64,000 nt of DNA, from the NCBI GenBank assembly GCA_965200435.1, contig OZ241337.1, positions 868,001-932,000 of the forward strand, given 5' to 3'. This DNA is from Bin75 sp965200435 (GTDB lineage: Bacteria; Nitrospirota; Nitrospiria; Nitrospirales; UBA8639). The notes beneath the pieces were generated by a model, which saw nothing but the letters and a program-made list of their open reading frames with translations, was not told the origin of the DNA and made no database searches. This document shows, piece by piece, positions 26,461 through 35,269 of the stretch (its first letter is position 1; each line of letters starts with the position of its first letter). The translations under genes and the position numbers were made by a program.

Positions 26461-26811
26461 ATGAACGGTCAAAAGACGTGTCAGGCTTGCGGGCGTGAAT
26501 CGGTATCGGAGGCCCGTTTTTGCACCAGTTGCGGGAAGCAGGTTGTTCAGGAACCGCAGGATAACTCCCGGTCCAAGGAGATCCTCAATCTTCAGATCCT
26601 GTACGTTATGGCAGGCCTGCTGGCGTTGGCCGTGCTGTTTCCACCGTGGGAGTCACCGCCCGGTTCACCCCCGGCTTACCTGGGCATGCATTTTATCCTG
26701 TCGCCCCCAGAGCCCGAGGCCGTGGTGAGCCGTCTCTTGCAGACCGTGGAACTGGTAACGATAGCCATTGGCGGCATGTATCTGGCCTGGTTGTTTCGGG
26801 ACAAGCCATGA
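26461..26811 (+). CDS. zinc-ribbon membrane protein
   Basis: A 116-residue protein with an N-terminal zinc ribbon (CQACG...FCTSCGK, two CxxC pairs), then two predicted membrane helices, ILYVMAGLLALAVLF (about 45-60) and VTIAIGGMYLAWLF (about 97-110). The function is unknown; such proteins are often small membrane regulators. A broken copy lies 2 kb upstream at 24414, on the far side of the TcmP module. Confidence 0.7.
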   Translation: MNGQKTCQACGRESVSEARFCTSCGKQVVQEPQDNSRSKEILNLQILYVMAGLLALAVLFPPWESPPGSPPAYLGMHFILSPPEPEAVVSRLLQTVELVTIAIGGMYLAWLFRDKP

Positions 26812-26841
26812 GACCCCGCCGCTTGATGGCCGGAAGAAATA

Positions 26842-26906
26842 CCCCCCCCCCCTCTCAGGAGGGCAAGAGTCTCTGTAGTCCCCCTGAGAAGGGGGAGTGA
26901 GGGGGT
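26842..26906. repeat. C tract and REP-like palindrome
   Basis: Eleven C (26842-26852) followed by CTCAGGAGGGCAAGAG, then CCCCCTGAGAAGGGGGAGTGAGGGGG. The parts can form hairpins such as CCCCCT...AGGGGG. No gene is seen in 26812-27001. Confidence 0.6.
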
Positions 26907-27001
26907 TGTCTTTACAAAGGCGGGAAACCAGGGCACAGAAAGAAGCAGGGGAAACTGTCAACGAATGACGGAACACATACGGGGATGACAGGAGGAATGG
27001 G

Positions 27002-27382
27002 TTACTGAAACATCGACTGCAATTGCGGTGGTCTCTTGATGACTTTTCCCTTGGCGTCGACTGTGACGAGGGTGGCTGATCCCTCGACGATCAGACGTTG
27101 GCCGGTTTGTTCTCGAATCGTGTGGGAGAAGGTGACGGCGGTTTTTCGTGACGCTGAGGCGACCGTCTCAACGTGGAGAGTCTCTCCGTAATGCGCCGCC
27201 GACCGGTAAAAGACTTCCGCATGGGTGACCAGGAAGTAGATGCCTTGCTGCTGAAGCTCCGCGACCGAGATCCCGTGTGCGCGTAAGTATTCAGTGCGCG
27301 CCCGTTCAAAATATTTGAGATAGTTGGCGTAATACACCACACCGCCACAGTCGGTATCCTCATAATAGATTTTGACATCCAC
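27002..27382 (-). CDS. acyl-CoA thioesterase, YbgC/4-hydroxybenzoyl-CoA type
   Basis: A 126-residue hotdog-fold protein starting at GTG 27382, five bases after the stop of the CARF gene. It has YYEDTDCGGVVYYANYLKYFERARTEYL, with the catalytic Asp of the YbgC/4HBT family, and VEGSATLVTVDAKGK. YbgC-like enzymes hydrolyse acyl-CoA thioesters. The longer open frame upstream overlaps the CARF gene and is unlikely. No tol-pal genes are nearby. Confidence 0.85.
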   Translation of the reverse strand: MDVKIYYEDTDCGGVVYYANYLKYFERARTEYLRAHGISVAELQQQGIYFLVTHAEVFYRSAAHYGETLHVETVASASRKTAVTFSHTIREQTGQRLIVEGSATLVTVDAKGKVIKRPPQLQSMFQ

Positions 27383-27387
27383 TGGAG

Positions 27388-28647
27388 TTACAGCGTCATC
27401 TTCGGAAAGACTGGCAGGTTGGGTTCGGTAACGTTGGTCAGCTTGAGGGCCACGGCATAGAACTGATGGAAGCGGTCGACTTTCGTGGTTTGAAATCCAT
27501 GCCCCAGGACGCTCTGATGGGCTGCATCCCACAAGGTCTTGATCTTGGCCCACTCGTTCACGAAGGCTTGTCCCATGGGATGCCCCAGCCCGGCCAGGGC
27601 GCGAAATTGAGCCTGAAGCGGAAGACGAAACTTGCCGTCCACATCGTTGACATAGCAGGTACGACAGGGTTCCTGCAGATCCTGCGGTAATTGTTCAACC
27701 TGCACGTCCCAGCTTTTGATTCGATACTGCTTCCACAAGTGATACTGGGTATAGGCTTCCAGGGCACGAAGTAACAGTTGGAGGGCTGAGTCGATTTGCT
27801 GATCCCGTTCCCCGCGTCGTTTAGCATGGGCAAGTAAATCATGAGCCACGGGGAGTTTGACGTCGTCGGGGTTCATGACGATGCTTTCCAAAAACTTCAG
27901 GTTTTGTTTGACCGCGGCCAGCAAGGAGGACATGCTTGGCGGTCTGCCCCAGATCGAGGCCAATTCCAAGGCTTTGTTCGCGGTTTTGAGTTTGTCCCAG
28001 GCTTCCCGGTACTTGAAGCCTTCCCAGGCGGCATAGCCATCGGCCAAATCCACCAGGGCATGATACAGCGGTTTGAGGCTGCCGCCGACCAGCGATTCAA
28101 TGCGTCGAAACCGTTTGGCCGCTGGGGGAAACGCCCCTTGGTTAAATAACATGGCTGCCTCCTGCCGCGCCGGCACGGCTTCTTCGTTCCAGGGATTCCC
28201 TTCCTGCCAGGCAAAGATCCGGTCTCCAACCGCCACCACGTCACGCTTCCCTGTCTCGCTCTCCGGCGAGGTCAAACCAACGACTTGCGAGGTCCACGGC
28301 CGGCTGGCGAGCGCCATGGCGGCGGCGATGGCCGGCGTGGCCCCACTGAAGTCCACGACAAGTTCGCCGGGTTGCAGGCCCCAGGTTTTCAAGATGTCGG
28401 GCAGGCTTTTGGTTAACGTTTGATGGACTGCGGCAAAACTCTCGGTCTCTTTCACGAGAATCCAATCCCAGCGCTGCGGCATTTTGACGATGGCCGGTTG
28501 AATGTCGGCTTCGATGGAGGTTTTCCGGGATTCGGAGACCACGAAACAGAGAAACTCCGGGACGAGCCGGTTGAGGCATGCCTGCACGGGGACAGGATCC
28601 CCGGAAACCGCGATGAGTAAGGACTTGGTCCGAAAATCCCCGATCAT
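27388..28647 (-). CDS. TIGR02710-like CARF-domain protein
   Basis: A 419-residue protein from the ATG at 28647. The first 160 residues look like a CARF sensor: KSLLIAVSGDPVPVQACLN, FLCFVVSES, LQPGELVVDFSGATPAIAAAMALAS and VVGLTSPE. NPWNEEAVPARQEAAMLFNQGAF and the helical remainder (YAAWEGFKYREAWDKL) match the layout of the TIGR02710 CRISPR-associated family. CARF domains bind cyclic oligoadenylates made by type III CRISPR Cas10, yet no type III genes are present. It may be a solitary sensor or an effector of an unlinked system. I cannot assign a nuclease motif in the C-terminal part. Confidence 0.7.
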   Translation of the reverse strand: MIGDFRTKSLLIAVSGDPVPVQACLNRLVPEFLCFVVSESRKTSIEADIQPAIVKMPQRWDWILVKETESFAAVHQTLTKSLPDILKTWGLQPGELVVDFSGATPAIAAAMALASRPWTSQVVGLTSPESETGKRDVVAVGDRIFAWQEGNPWNEEAVPARQEAAMLFNQGAFPPAAKRFRRIESLVGGSLKPLYHALVDLADGYAAWEGFKYREAWDKLKTANKALELASIWGRPPSMSSLLAAVKQNLKFLESIVMNPDDVKLPVAHDLLAHAKRRGERDQQIDSALQLLLRALEAYTQYHLWKQYRIKSWDVQVEQLPQDLQEPCRTCYVNDVDGKFRLPLQAQFRALAGLGHPMGQAFVNEWAKIKTLWDAAHQSVLGHGFQTTKVDRFHQFYAVALKLTNVTEPNLPVFPKMTL

Positions 28648-28698
28648 AACGGCGAGACTATAGCACCGCCTCCGGCAAACTCCAAGCTGTCCCCCATT

Positions 28699-28846
28699 TA
28701 GGGAACCTCTGATTTCGTGCACGATCTGGCGCATGGCGGCGTGGTGTCCTCGCTCAACCCTCACCTCTCTCTCTGATACGCTTCGGGTTTCGCTCCGGGA
28801 CGCCTGGCCCTGCATCCCGCTCTCACACGCAATCAGCGGTTCCTTA
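28699..28846 (+). mobile_element. MITE copy 2 (about 148 bp)
   Basis: From TAGGGAACCTCTGATTTCG to CAATCAGCGGTTCCTTA, with the shared interior TGGTGTCCTCGCTCAACC and GGGTTTCGCTCCGGGACGCC. It lies 50 bases upstream of the CARF gene start. Confidence 0.88.
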
Positions 28847-28990
28847 GCGGAGCGAAGGGCAAAGGAGAGGAAAAGAGGTGAGAAGACATTGCCAGGAAGG
28901 ACATGTCCCTGCCTCTGAACGGGGATCGTGTCGTGGCAACCACGATAACCCCTGTTGAGATTTCTTGAGGGTGAACCTAGAATCGCTCCC

Positions 28991-29140
28991 ATGACGACGG
29001 ACCGGATTGTCCGGCGATTTCAAGAAAGTGGGGAAGTGAAACTCCACTTCGTTCGCACCCATGCCGGCCGGATTGCGCACGTGGCAGACCTCATGTTCAA
29101 GGCCATGTGGTCCGGGGCACGGGCCGTGTTTCTTCATAGG
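28991..29140 (+). pseudogene. probable gmhA (sedoheptulose-7-phosphate isomerase) remnant
   Basis: The frame from ATG 28991 reads IVRRFQESGEVKLHFVRTHA then GRIAHVADLMFKAMWSGARA. This resembles the N-terminal helices of GmhA-type SIS isomerases, which should continue to a GNGGSAADAQH loop. Instead the sequence diverges and runs into the response regulator. The call rests on pattern memory of one short segment. Confidence 0.45.
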
Positions 29141-29175
29141 GATGCTTGTCAAAACCAACGATCGTTGGGTTGCTC

Positions 29176-30639
29176 ATGCAGAAAAAAGTCCTCGTGGTTG
29201 ATGATGATCCCGACATCATTTTGATGTTAACGGATCGCTTGGAGGCATTGGGCTATGCCACGCTGCAAGCCGGTGACGGACAGCGCGCGCTCGAACTGCT
29301 CGAATCCGAGGAACCCGAGATCATGGTGCTCGATTTGCAAATGCCTCGGATGACGGGACTGGAAGTCCTGAAACAATTGGCCAAACAGGAGCAGGCGGCC
29401 CCCGCTTGCGCGGGGGCAAGCCTGGCGCAGCGGCCTCATGGTGCAGCCGGGCCTACGATCCTGGCGAATCGTCCCCCGATTATCGTGATGACGGCCCATG
29501 GGACGATTCAACTGGCCGTGGAAGCCATGAAGTATGGAGCCGCCGATTTTCTCACGAAACCCCTGGCCATGGATCACCTGGCCCTGAGGATACAACAGGT
29601 CCTGGAACGCGAGGGCCTGAAACGGCATATCGCCGTGTTGCGCCAGGAAGTCGAATCCCGGTACGCCACCATTGTGGCAGATACGCCGGCCATGGCGTCA
29701 CTCATCGGGGAGACCAAACGGGTGGCTGATTCGGATGCCACCGTGCTGCTGCTGGGAGAGAGCGGCACGGGCAAGGAACTCTTCGCCAGGTCCATCCATC
29801 AGTGGAGCAGACGGGTTGATAAGCCCTTTGTCGTGATCAATTGTGTGGCCTTGACCGAAACCCTGCTCGAAAACGAATTGTTCGATCATGAAAAAGGTGC
29901 ATTCACGGGAGCGACGACGCAACAAAAAGGAAAAGTCGAAATGGCCGATGAAGGCACCCTTTTCCTGGACGAGATAGGGGACATGGCCCCGGACCTGCAA
30001 GCCAAATTGCTGCGCCTTCTGCAGGATCGGGAATTTCATCGGGTAGGTGGGACGCGCGTCGTCAGGGTCAACATCCGGGTGCTTGCCGCGACGAATCGCG
30101 ATCTCTCAACGGCCGTGAAACACGGCACGTTCCGTGAAGATTTGTTTCATCGGTTAAACGTAATCCGTGTATCCATCCCGCCGTTACGCGAACGACCTGA
30201 TGAAATTCCGCATTTGGCCGAGCTCTTTCTGCAACGCTATACGAAGGAGATGGGGAAATCTGGCATGCGCCTCACGGCAGCAGCCCTCCGGACTATGCGC
30301 GCGTATCCATGGCCGGGCAATGTACGGGAATTGGAGAATGCCGTGGCCCGGGCCGTGGTCCTGGCTGCCGGCCATGAGATTGGTCCCGAGCATTTACGCC
30401 TCCCACACGATGACGAAGAAGAGGCCCAAGTTCATGAAGAAGAGCCTCAAATCCGGGAGGCGAGCGCGCTGCCCTATCATGAGGCCATGGAACGCTATCG
30501 GCACTATCTGATTGAGCAGGCACTCAAACGCACTCACGGCAATCAAACCAAAGCCGCGGAAGCGCTGGGGCTCCAGCGCTCCTACCTCGCGCGTGTTCTC
30601 AAACAGAAACAGGCCGAAGAACGGAAGGACGCGAAGTAG
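29176..30639 (+). CDS. sigma-54-dependent response regulator (NtrC family)
   Basis: A 487-residue regulator starting MQKKVLVVDDDPD (an earlier ATG at 29146 is possible). The receiver has D53 in VLDLQMPRMTG, T106 and K128. The AAA+ domain has Walker A GESGTGK (194-200), GAFTGA (241-246) that contacts sigma-54, and LFLDEIGD. The C-terminal HTH (NQTKAAEALGLQRSYLARVL) is of Fis type. An insert of about 27 residues rich in Ala/Pro/Gly (about 72-98, APACAGASLAQRPHGAAGP) interrupts the receiver before beta-4 and looks like translated repeat DNA. It converges on the sensor kinase gene 14 bases away, its likely partner. Confidence 0.9.
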   Translation: MQKKVLVVDDDPDIILMLTDRLEALGYATLQAGDGQRALELLESEEPEIMVLDLQMPRMTGLEVLKQLAKQEQAAPACAGASLAQRPHGAAGPTILANRPPIIVMTAHGTIQLAVEAMKYGAADFLTKPLAMDHLALRIQQVLEREGLKRHIAVLRQEVESRYATIVADTPAMASLIGETKRVADSDATVLLLGESGTGKELFARSIHQWSRRVDKPFVVINCVALTETLLENELFDHEKGAFTGATTQQKGKVEMADEGTLFLDEIGDMAPDLQAKLLRLLQDREFHRVGGTRVVRVNIRVLAATNRDLSTAVKHGTFREDLFHRLNVIRVSIPPLRERPDEIPHLAELFLQRYTKEMGKSGMRLTAAALRTMRAYPWPGNVRELENAVARAVVLAAGHEIGPEHLRLPHDDEEEAQVHEEEPQIREASALPYHEAMERYRHYLIEQALKRTHGNQTKAAEALGLQRSYLARVLKQKQAEERKDAK

Positions 30640-30653
30640 GACGACTTCCCGGG

Positions 30654-32486
30654 TCAACCGGTAGGGAGTGTAAAATAAAATCGGCTCCCGCTCCCCACGG
30701 TGCTTTCCACCCAAATCCGTCCGTGATGCAGGTCCACCAGACTCTTCGTGATCGCCAAACCCAACCCCGCTCCCCGCGTGTCCGTCATCACGCTGTCGCT
30801 CCGATAAAAGCGGTCAAACACGAGGGGCACCTCTTCTGCAGCGATACCGCATCCCGTGTCGGCGATGCACACCTGGATTGCGGAATCTTCCATCGACGTG
30901 AGCACGATCGAAATGCGTCCGGATGAAGGTGTAAATTTAATGGCGTTGTGAATGAGATTCGCCAAAATCTGAAGAATCTTGTCCCGGTCTCCTCGTACGG
31001 AAGCAAGCTGCGAAGAGGCCGTGGTTTCCAGCACGATGGATTTCGCCTCTGCTTGAGGGCGTAAATTGTCAAGAGCTTCTGCTGTCACTTCGGCCAACGA
31101 CATATCCGTCAATCGTATTTCCATGTGGCCGGCTTCAATACGTGACAGGTCGAGCAGGTCGTTCAGCGTTCGTGTCAATCGCTCGATATTATATTTGACT
31201 CGCGTAAGATACAGGGGCTGTCGCTCTCGCAAGTCTCCGGTCACGCCAGCCAGCATATTTTCCACGAACCCTTTCATGGAGGTCAGAAGCGTGCGTATTT
31301 CGTGCGACGCGATGGAGACAAAGGCGGATTTGCGTTGATCCATCTCGCGTAACTTCTGATTGGCGGCATCAAGTGATTGGGTTCGCTCTTGTACCCGGTT
31401 CTCCAGGTCCACGTTCAGCGTACGGAGTTCCACGACCGTCCGTTCCTGTTCAAGATAGGCTTCTCGAAGCTCTTCATGGCGGGTATCGACAGAAGCCACT
31501 TGTTCCTTGAGCAAGGTCTCTTGCTCGTCCACCTTCTTCTTGAGACGAGACTTCTGCACGGCGAACCAGGAAGCCAAGCCCGGAATGGCCGTCCAGATAA
31601 GGGTCTCTATCCAGGGAAACTCAGGATGCCACCATCTGACGTAGACAAAGACCAGAATGCTCACACATGCCGAGGCCCCGATCACGGCCCACCCATGGTT
31701 TTCAGCGAGCGGCTGGGCGGGCCAATGAAATTCCCATTCACAGGCGTCGTCTCCGTCCGCCATGCATTGGAGGTCCCGGACGTTGGCAAATCCCAAATGA
31801 TGAACGTGTTGCGGCACGGCCAGGAGGCCGCCCTTCGCGGCTTGGCAGATGATGTGGGCACACCGGTTGCGGTAGGGACCGAATTGTCGAGCCACGTGTT
31901 CGGTCAGGGTCATGCCCAGAACGGCTGAGTCATTGGTCACGTTGCGTACGTTGAACCGTAGGGAGCCTTTGGCAAATTTCTCTCCGAAGCGCGGGAACAG
32001 TTCGAAGATTTGCGAAACGGAAAACGGGCGTCCCAGGGTTTGAATGACGGGAGAAATAAATTTGTGTTTGCCCATTTCGAATTGAAAGTTCGAATCCCCG
32101 GCAATCAGGATGCAAAATTCCCCGAGGTACACAGCGAATTCATAGGAATAACTGTGCCAGATATTTTGTAAGAATTCTGGAGTGACGTGATAAGAGAGAT
32201 CCCTGATCCGGGCGTTCAGTGACTCACAGAGGAGGTCAATGGCTTGACGACCGGCGGCGTCTCCGTTTTTCTTGCCGACGACTTCTTCCAGGTATTCGAC
32301 GTTCGCTTTGATCGTAATCCCGCTCACGTCACGAATTTTTTCACCGTTCGGGGAGACCCCGAAGGGGCGAAACAGCATGAAGGGTCTTTCAAGGATGGAA
32401 TGGTCTTTCGGAAGCAACTCCATTGAGCCACTTGCCTGGTCCCCCGATGGGGGTTCTCCGCTTGCTGGAAACTCAGGAGCAGCCAT
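30654..32486 (-). CDS. membrane sensor histidine kinase with V4R-like sensor domain
   Basis: A 610-residue kinase. Residues about 90-255 form a sensor domain whose end (CMADGDDACEWEF) matches the V4R/heme-NO-like pattern. Two membrane segments follow (about 265-285 and 292-310), then a long coiled coil (about 315-385). HisKA has H395 in SIASHEIRTL; the ATPase has N514 in NLIHNAIKFTP, DTGCGI and GAGLGLAI. It probably phosphorylates the convergent sigma-54 regulator. The signal is unknown. Confidence 0.88.
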   Translation of the reverse strand: MAAPEFPASGEPPSGDQASGSMELLPKDHSILERPFMLFRPFGVSPNGEKIRDVSGITIKANVEYLEEVVGKKNGDAAGRQAIDLLCESLNARIRDLSYHVTPEFLQNIWHSYSYEFAVYLGEFCILIAGDSNFQFEMGKHKFISPVIQTLGRPFSVSQIFELFPRFGEKFAKGSLRFNVRNVTNDSAVLGMTLTEHVARQFGPYRNRCAHIICQAAKGGLLAVPQHVHHLGFANVRDLQCMADGDDACEWEFHWPAQPLAENHGWAVIGASACVSILVFVYVRWWHPEFPWIETLIWTAIPGLASWFAVQKSRLKKKVDEQETLLKEQVASVDTRHEELREAYLEQERTVVELRTLNVDLENRVQERTQSLDAANQKLREMDQRKSAFVSIASHEIRTLLTSMKGFVENMLAGVTGDLRERQPLYLTRVKYNIERLTRTLNDLLDLSRIEAGHMEIRLTDMSLAEVTAEALDNLRPQAEAKSIVLETTASSQLASVRGDRDKILQILANLIHNAIKFTPSSGRISIVLTSMEDSAIQVCIADTGCGIAAEEVPLVFDRFYRSDSVMTDTRGAGLGLAITKSLVDLHHGRIWVESTVGSGSRFYFTLPTG

Positions 32487-32493
32487 GGGACGC

Positions 32494-33294
32494 CTAGTGA
32501 CAAGTGATCGTATACAGTTTTCTGTCTTCCAGTCGAAGACAGGCTAATTCGTTTCCCCAGACGCACCCTCCGTCCAACGCGATGATGCCGTTATCAATGT
32601 GTACCCCCAAGGCCGACCAATGTCCGCAAATCACCGTTTCGGTTCGTCGGGTGCGGGGCGGCAGGCGAAACCATGGGGAAAGCCCGGCGGGGGCTTGCTT
32701 CGGCGGGCCTTTGAAGGAAAGGTCGATGAGACCGTCCCGGGAACACATTCGCATTCTGGTCAGGACGTTGGTGATCGCACCGAGACGGGCCGGGGAGGTC
32801 ATGGTATCCCGCCAACGGGTCTCCTCGCTCCGGTACATAAACGGTAAGAGCTTTTGATACCGTTCGGATCTGAGTGCGTCCTCCACTTCTCCGGCCAATT
32901 TCACGGCCTGTTCGACCGACCATTGGGGCAGGAGGCCGGCATGGACAAGCAGATATTCGCCTTCACGATGGAGCATGGCTTGGTGGCGAAGCCAGTCCAA
33001 CAACTCCTCTGCATCAGGCGCCTCCAAGACCGGTTGAAGCGTATCCTGTTTCCGGAGCCGTGCGACCCCGCAATGGACCGCCAACAAATGCAGATCATGG
33101 TTGCCGAGCACGACCACGCAACGATCTTCAAGACCTTTAACGAAGCGTAGCACTTCCAATGAATGCGGGCCGCGATTGACTAAATCGCCGACCAGCCACA
33201 GCCGGTCCGAGGCGGGATCGAATCGAATCCGGTCCAACAATTTCCGGAGGGGAGTCAGGCACCCCTGAATATCACCGATTGCATACGTGGCCAT
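32494..33294 (-). CDS. apaH: symmetrical bis(5'-nucleosyl)-tetraphosphatase
   Basis: A 266-residue ApaH that hydrolyses Ap4A to two ADP. The metallophosphatase motifs are YAIGDIQGC (GDxxG), LVGDLVNRGP (GDxVxRG), VVLGNHDLHLL (GNHD) and later GHWSALG with ALDGGCVWG. It ends 7 bases before the kinase gene in the same direction, which may be a two-gene operon. Confidence 0.95.
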   Translation of the reverse strand: MATYAIGDIQGCLTPLRKLLDRIRFDPASDRLWLVGDLVNRGPHSLEVLRFVKGLEDRCVVVLGNHDLHLLAVHCGVARLRKQDTLQPVLEAPDAEELLDWLRHQAMLHREGEYLLVHAGLLPQWSVEQAVKLAGEVEDALRSERYQKLLPFMYRSEETRWRDTMTSPARLGAITNVLTRMRMCSRDGLIDLSFKGPPKQAPAGLSPWFRLPPRTRRTETVICGHWSALGVHIDNGIIALDGGCVWGNELACLRLEDRKLYTITCH

Positions 33295-33457
33295 GGGGGT
33301 TCTCTACGAAAGGGGCATTCATCAGACCTTAGCCAGAACCCGGGAACAGCGCAAGAGGAATTTGTCCTCGCCACTGCTCCCTTGAATCCTGCTGATAGGG
33401 ACCGGTACGATTCACCGAGCGGAGTGGGTCTGGAAGCACGGGAAGGGAGGCGCAGAC

Positions 33458-34117
33458 GTGGAACGGATTCTTGAACCGGAAGTCATGGATGGGGAAGAGC
33501 AGGCCAGAGTGTATGCGAACGCCGATTTCGCGGAAGAAAATCAGGAGTTCGTCGATCAATTTTTGAAATTGTATCCCGACTTTCGGGAAGGCACCGTGTT
33601 GGATTTAGGATGTGGCCCGGCGGATATTCCGATCCGGCTTCTCCGCAGTCGTCCTGCCCTTCGCGTCACCGCCGTGGATGCGTCCGGTCCCATGCTGCGC
33701 TGGGCGGAAGAAGCCGTTCGCCATGCAGGGCTTGAGGACCGGATCCAACTCATCTGCAAGCGGTTTCAGGATCTCCGGTTGGACAGCCCGGTCGATGCCG
33801 TAATCTCCAATAGCCTGGCGCATCACGTGCCCAACGCGTTTCAGTTCTGGTATGCGATGAAAACTTTTGCCAAGCCTGGGGCTCCGGTGCTCGTCATGGA
33901 TTTGTTGCGACCGGAGACAGCAGACGATGCCCGGACTTTGGTCGACCGATACGCGGCTGACGAGCCGGAACAACTGCGCCACGATTTTTATCATTCCCTG
34001 TTGAGCGCCTTCACCGAAGACGAAATCGCAGCCCAATTGGCGGAAATGAATCTGAGCCGTCTGCTGATCGACGTGCCCGACGACCGGCATTGGCTCGTAT
34101 CCGGCCGCGTGTATTAG
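33458..34117 (+). CDS. class I SAM-dependent methyltransferase
   Basis: A 219-residue protein starting at GTG 33458, eight bases after AGGGAGG. Motif I is VLDLGCGPADIPIRLL, motif II is VTAVDASGPMLRWAEE, and motif IV is DAVISNSLAHHV. The substrate is unknown. Its TAG stop is formed at the left edge of MITE copy 3, so the original C terminus may differ by a few residues. Confidence 0.82.
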   Translation: MERILEPEVMDGEEQARVYANADFAEENQEFVDQFLKLYPDFREGTVLDLGCGPADIPIRLLRSRPALRVTAVDASGPMLRWAEEAVRHAGLEDRIQLICKRFQDLRLDSPVDAVISNSLAHHVPNAFQFWYAMKTFAKPGAPVLVMDLLRPETADDARTLVDRYAADEPEQLRHDFYHSLLSAFTEDEIAAQLAEMNLSRLLIDVPDDRHWLVSGRVY

Positions 34118-34262
34118 GAAACCTCTGATTTATTGCACGATCTGGCGCATGGCGGCGGCGTGTCCTCGCTCACCCCTCGCCTATCTCTGTGATAAGCCTC
34201 GGGCTTCGTTGCGAGACGCCTTGCCCTGCATCCCGCTATCACAAAAATCAGAAATTCCTTAG
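34115..34262 (+). mobile_element. MITE copy 3 (about 148 bp)
   Basis: From TAGGAAACCTCTGATTT to AAATCAGAAATTCCTTA with slightly decayed ends. Its first three bases supply the stop of the methyltransferase gene. Confidence 0.85.
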
Positions 34263-34388
34263 CGGGACACCCATTCGATTCAAAGAAGAGAACGAAGCTG
34301 TTCCTGCTTGTAGCAGGATGTGTTTCTAATTTTCTGTAACTACGAAAAAGTTGAGTCCGTCTCAAATAGCAGTTACAATAAAGAATAA

Positions 34389-34667
34389 ATGACCGTGCGT
34401 TACGAATGGGAGGAGGCCAAGCGAAAATCCAACATCGCCAGACATGGTGTGGATTTCACCGTGATGGAAGCCTTCAGGTGGGATACCGCCATCATCAATC
34501 CGGATGACCGCACCAGCGAGCCGAGATGGGTCGCTTACGGCTTCATCGGTGTCCGGTTGTATGTCGTTGTGTTCACGGAACGCGGCGACAACATCCGAAT
34601 CATCAGCCTCCGCAAGGCCAATCAGCGAGAGGAGAGACGCTATGTCCAAGAACACGAAAGACCATGA
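34389..34667 (+). CDS. brnT: BrnT-family toxin
   Basis: A 92-residue protein with the BrnT pattern YEWEEAKRKSNIARHGVDF, IINPDDRTSEPRWVAYGFIG, VVFTERGDNIRIISLRKANQRE. BrnT is a RelE-like ribonuclease that stops growth when not bound by BrnA. The next gene overlaps it by 26 bases. The upstream AT-rich 120 bases may hold the promoter bound by the complex. Confidence 0.88.
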   Translation: MTVRYEWEEAKRKSNIARHGVDFTVMEAFRWDTAIINPDDRTSEPRWVAYGFIGVRLYVVVFTERGDNIRIISLRKANQREERRYVQEHERP

Positions 34668-34992
34668 TTTCAGCAAGATGACATTCGCCGAGATTGCCGC
34701 CAAGTATGGTGAAGAGGCTGCAATCAATGCCGGAATCGCCGCTGACTCCGACACGTTCGAGTTGGACGAGGAGTGGTTCAAGCGAGCGCGGCCTGCCAGT
34801 GAAACGGCACCGCACATCGTTGAAGCGTATCGCCGAACGCGAGGCAAGCAGAAGGCACCAACAAAAGAGCAGATAACCATTCGGCTTGACGCAGACATCA
34901 CAGCGCACCTGCGCAAGGAAGGTCCAGGCTGGCAGACGCGCCTGAACGACACGTTGCGCCAAGCCATTTTCGGTTCCACCGAAACCAAGTAG
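34642..34992 (+). CDS. brnA: BrnA-family antitoxin
   Basis: A 116-residue protein from ATG 34642. The N-terminal part (MTFAEIAAKYGEEAAINAGI, DSDTFELDEEWFKRARP) binds toxin in this family, and KEQITIRLDADITAHLRKEG with TRLNDTLRQAI is the ribbon-helix-helix DNA-binding end. The reading frame overlaps brnT. Confidence 0.86.
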   Translation: MSKNTKDHDFSKMTFAEIAAKYGEEAAINAGIAADSDTFELDEEWFKRARPASETAPHIVEAYRRTRGKQKAPTKEQITIRLDADITAHLRKEGPGWQTRLNDTLRQAIFGSTETK

Positions 34993-35123
34993 ACCGTTCC
35001 CGCCCTCACTTCATCGAGGAAAAGCCGCGCGAGAATTGGATCGTTGAGTGTTAGAGCGCCGCATCCATCCGTCAAGAACCTTGACTGCAAGAAGACGGGC
35101 TGGGTAAGGTGAGACTCCCCGGC

Positions 35124-35197
35124 TGGGGGATCGTCTAGGGGCAAGACAACAGATTTTGGATCTGTGAACCCAGGTTCGATTCCTGGTCCCCCAGCCA
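35124..35197 (+). tRNA. tRNA-Gln (anticodon TTG)
   Basis: Acceptor TGGGGGA pairs with TCCCCCA, then G and encoded CCA. Anticodon stem ACAGA/TCTGT encloses TTTTGGA with anticodon TTG. T arm CCAGG/CCTGG around TTCGATT. The last 28 bases (35170-35197) recur at 36328-36355. Confidence 0.95.
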
Positions 35198-35269
35198 TTT
35201 TTTCGTCCGCAGTTCATCCTCACATCCACGATCGCTCTCCGCGTCCTGTGGACCCCATCCCAGGACTGG

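Noticed and set aside
34362..35198. 278-codon minus-strand frame over brnT-brnA and tRNA-Gln
   Set aside because: It covers a tRNA and a convincing toxin-antitoxin pair; its sequence is low in conserved features.
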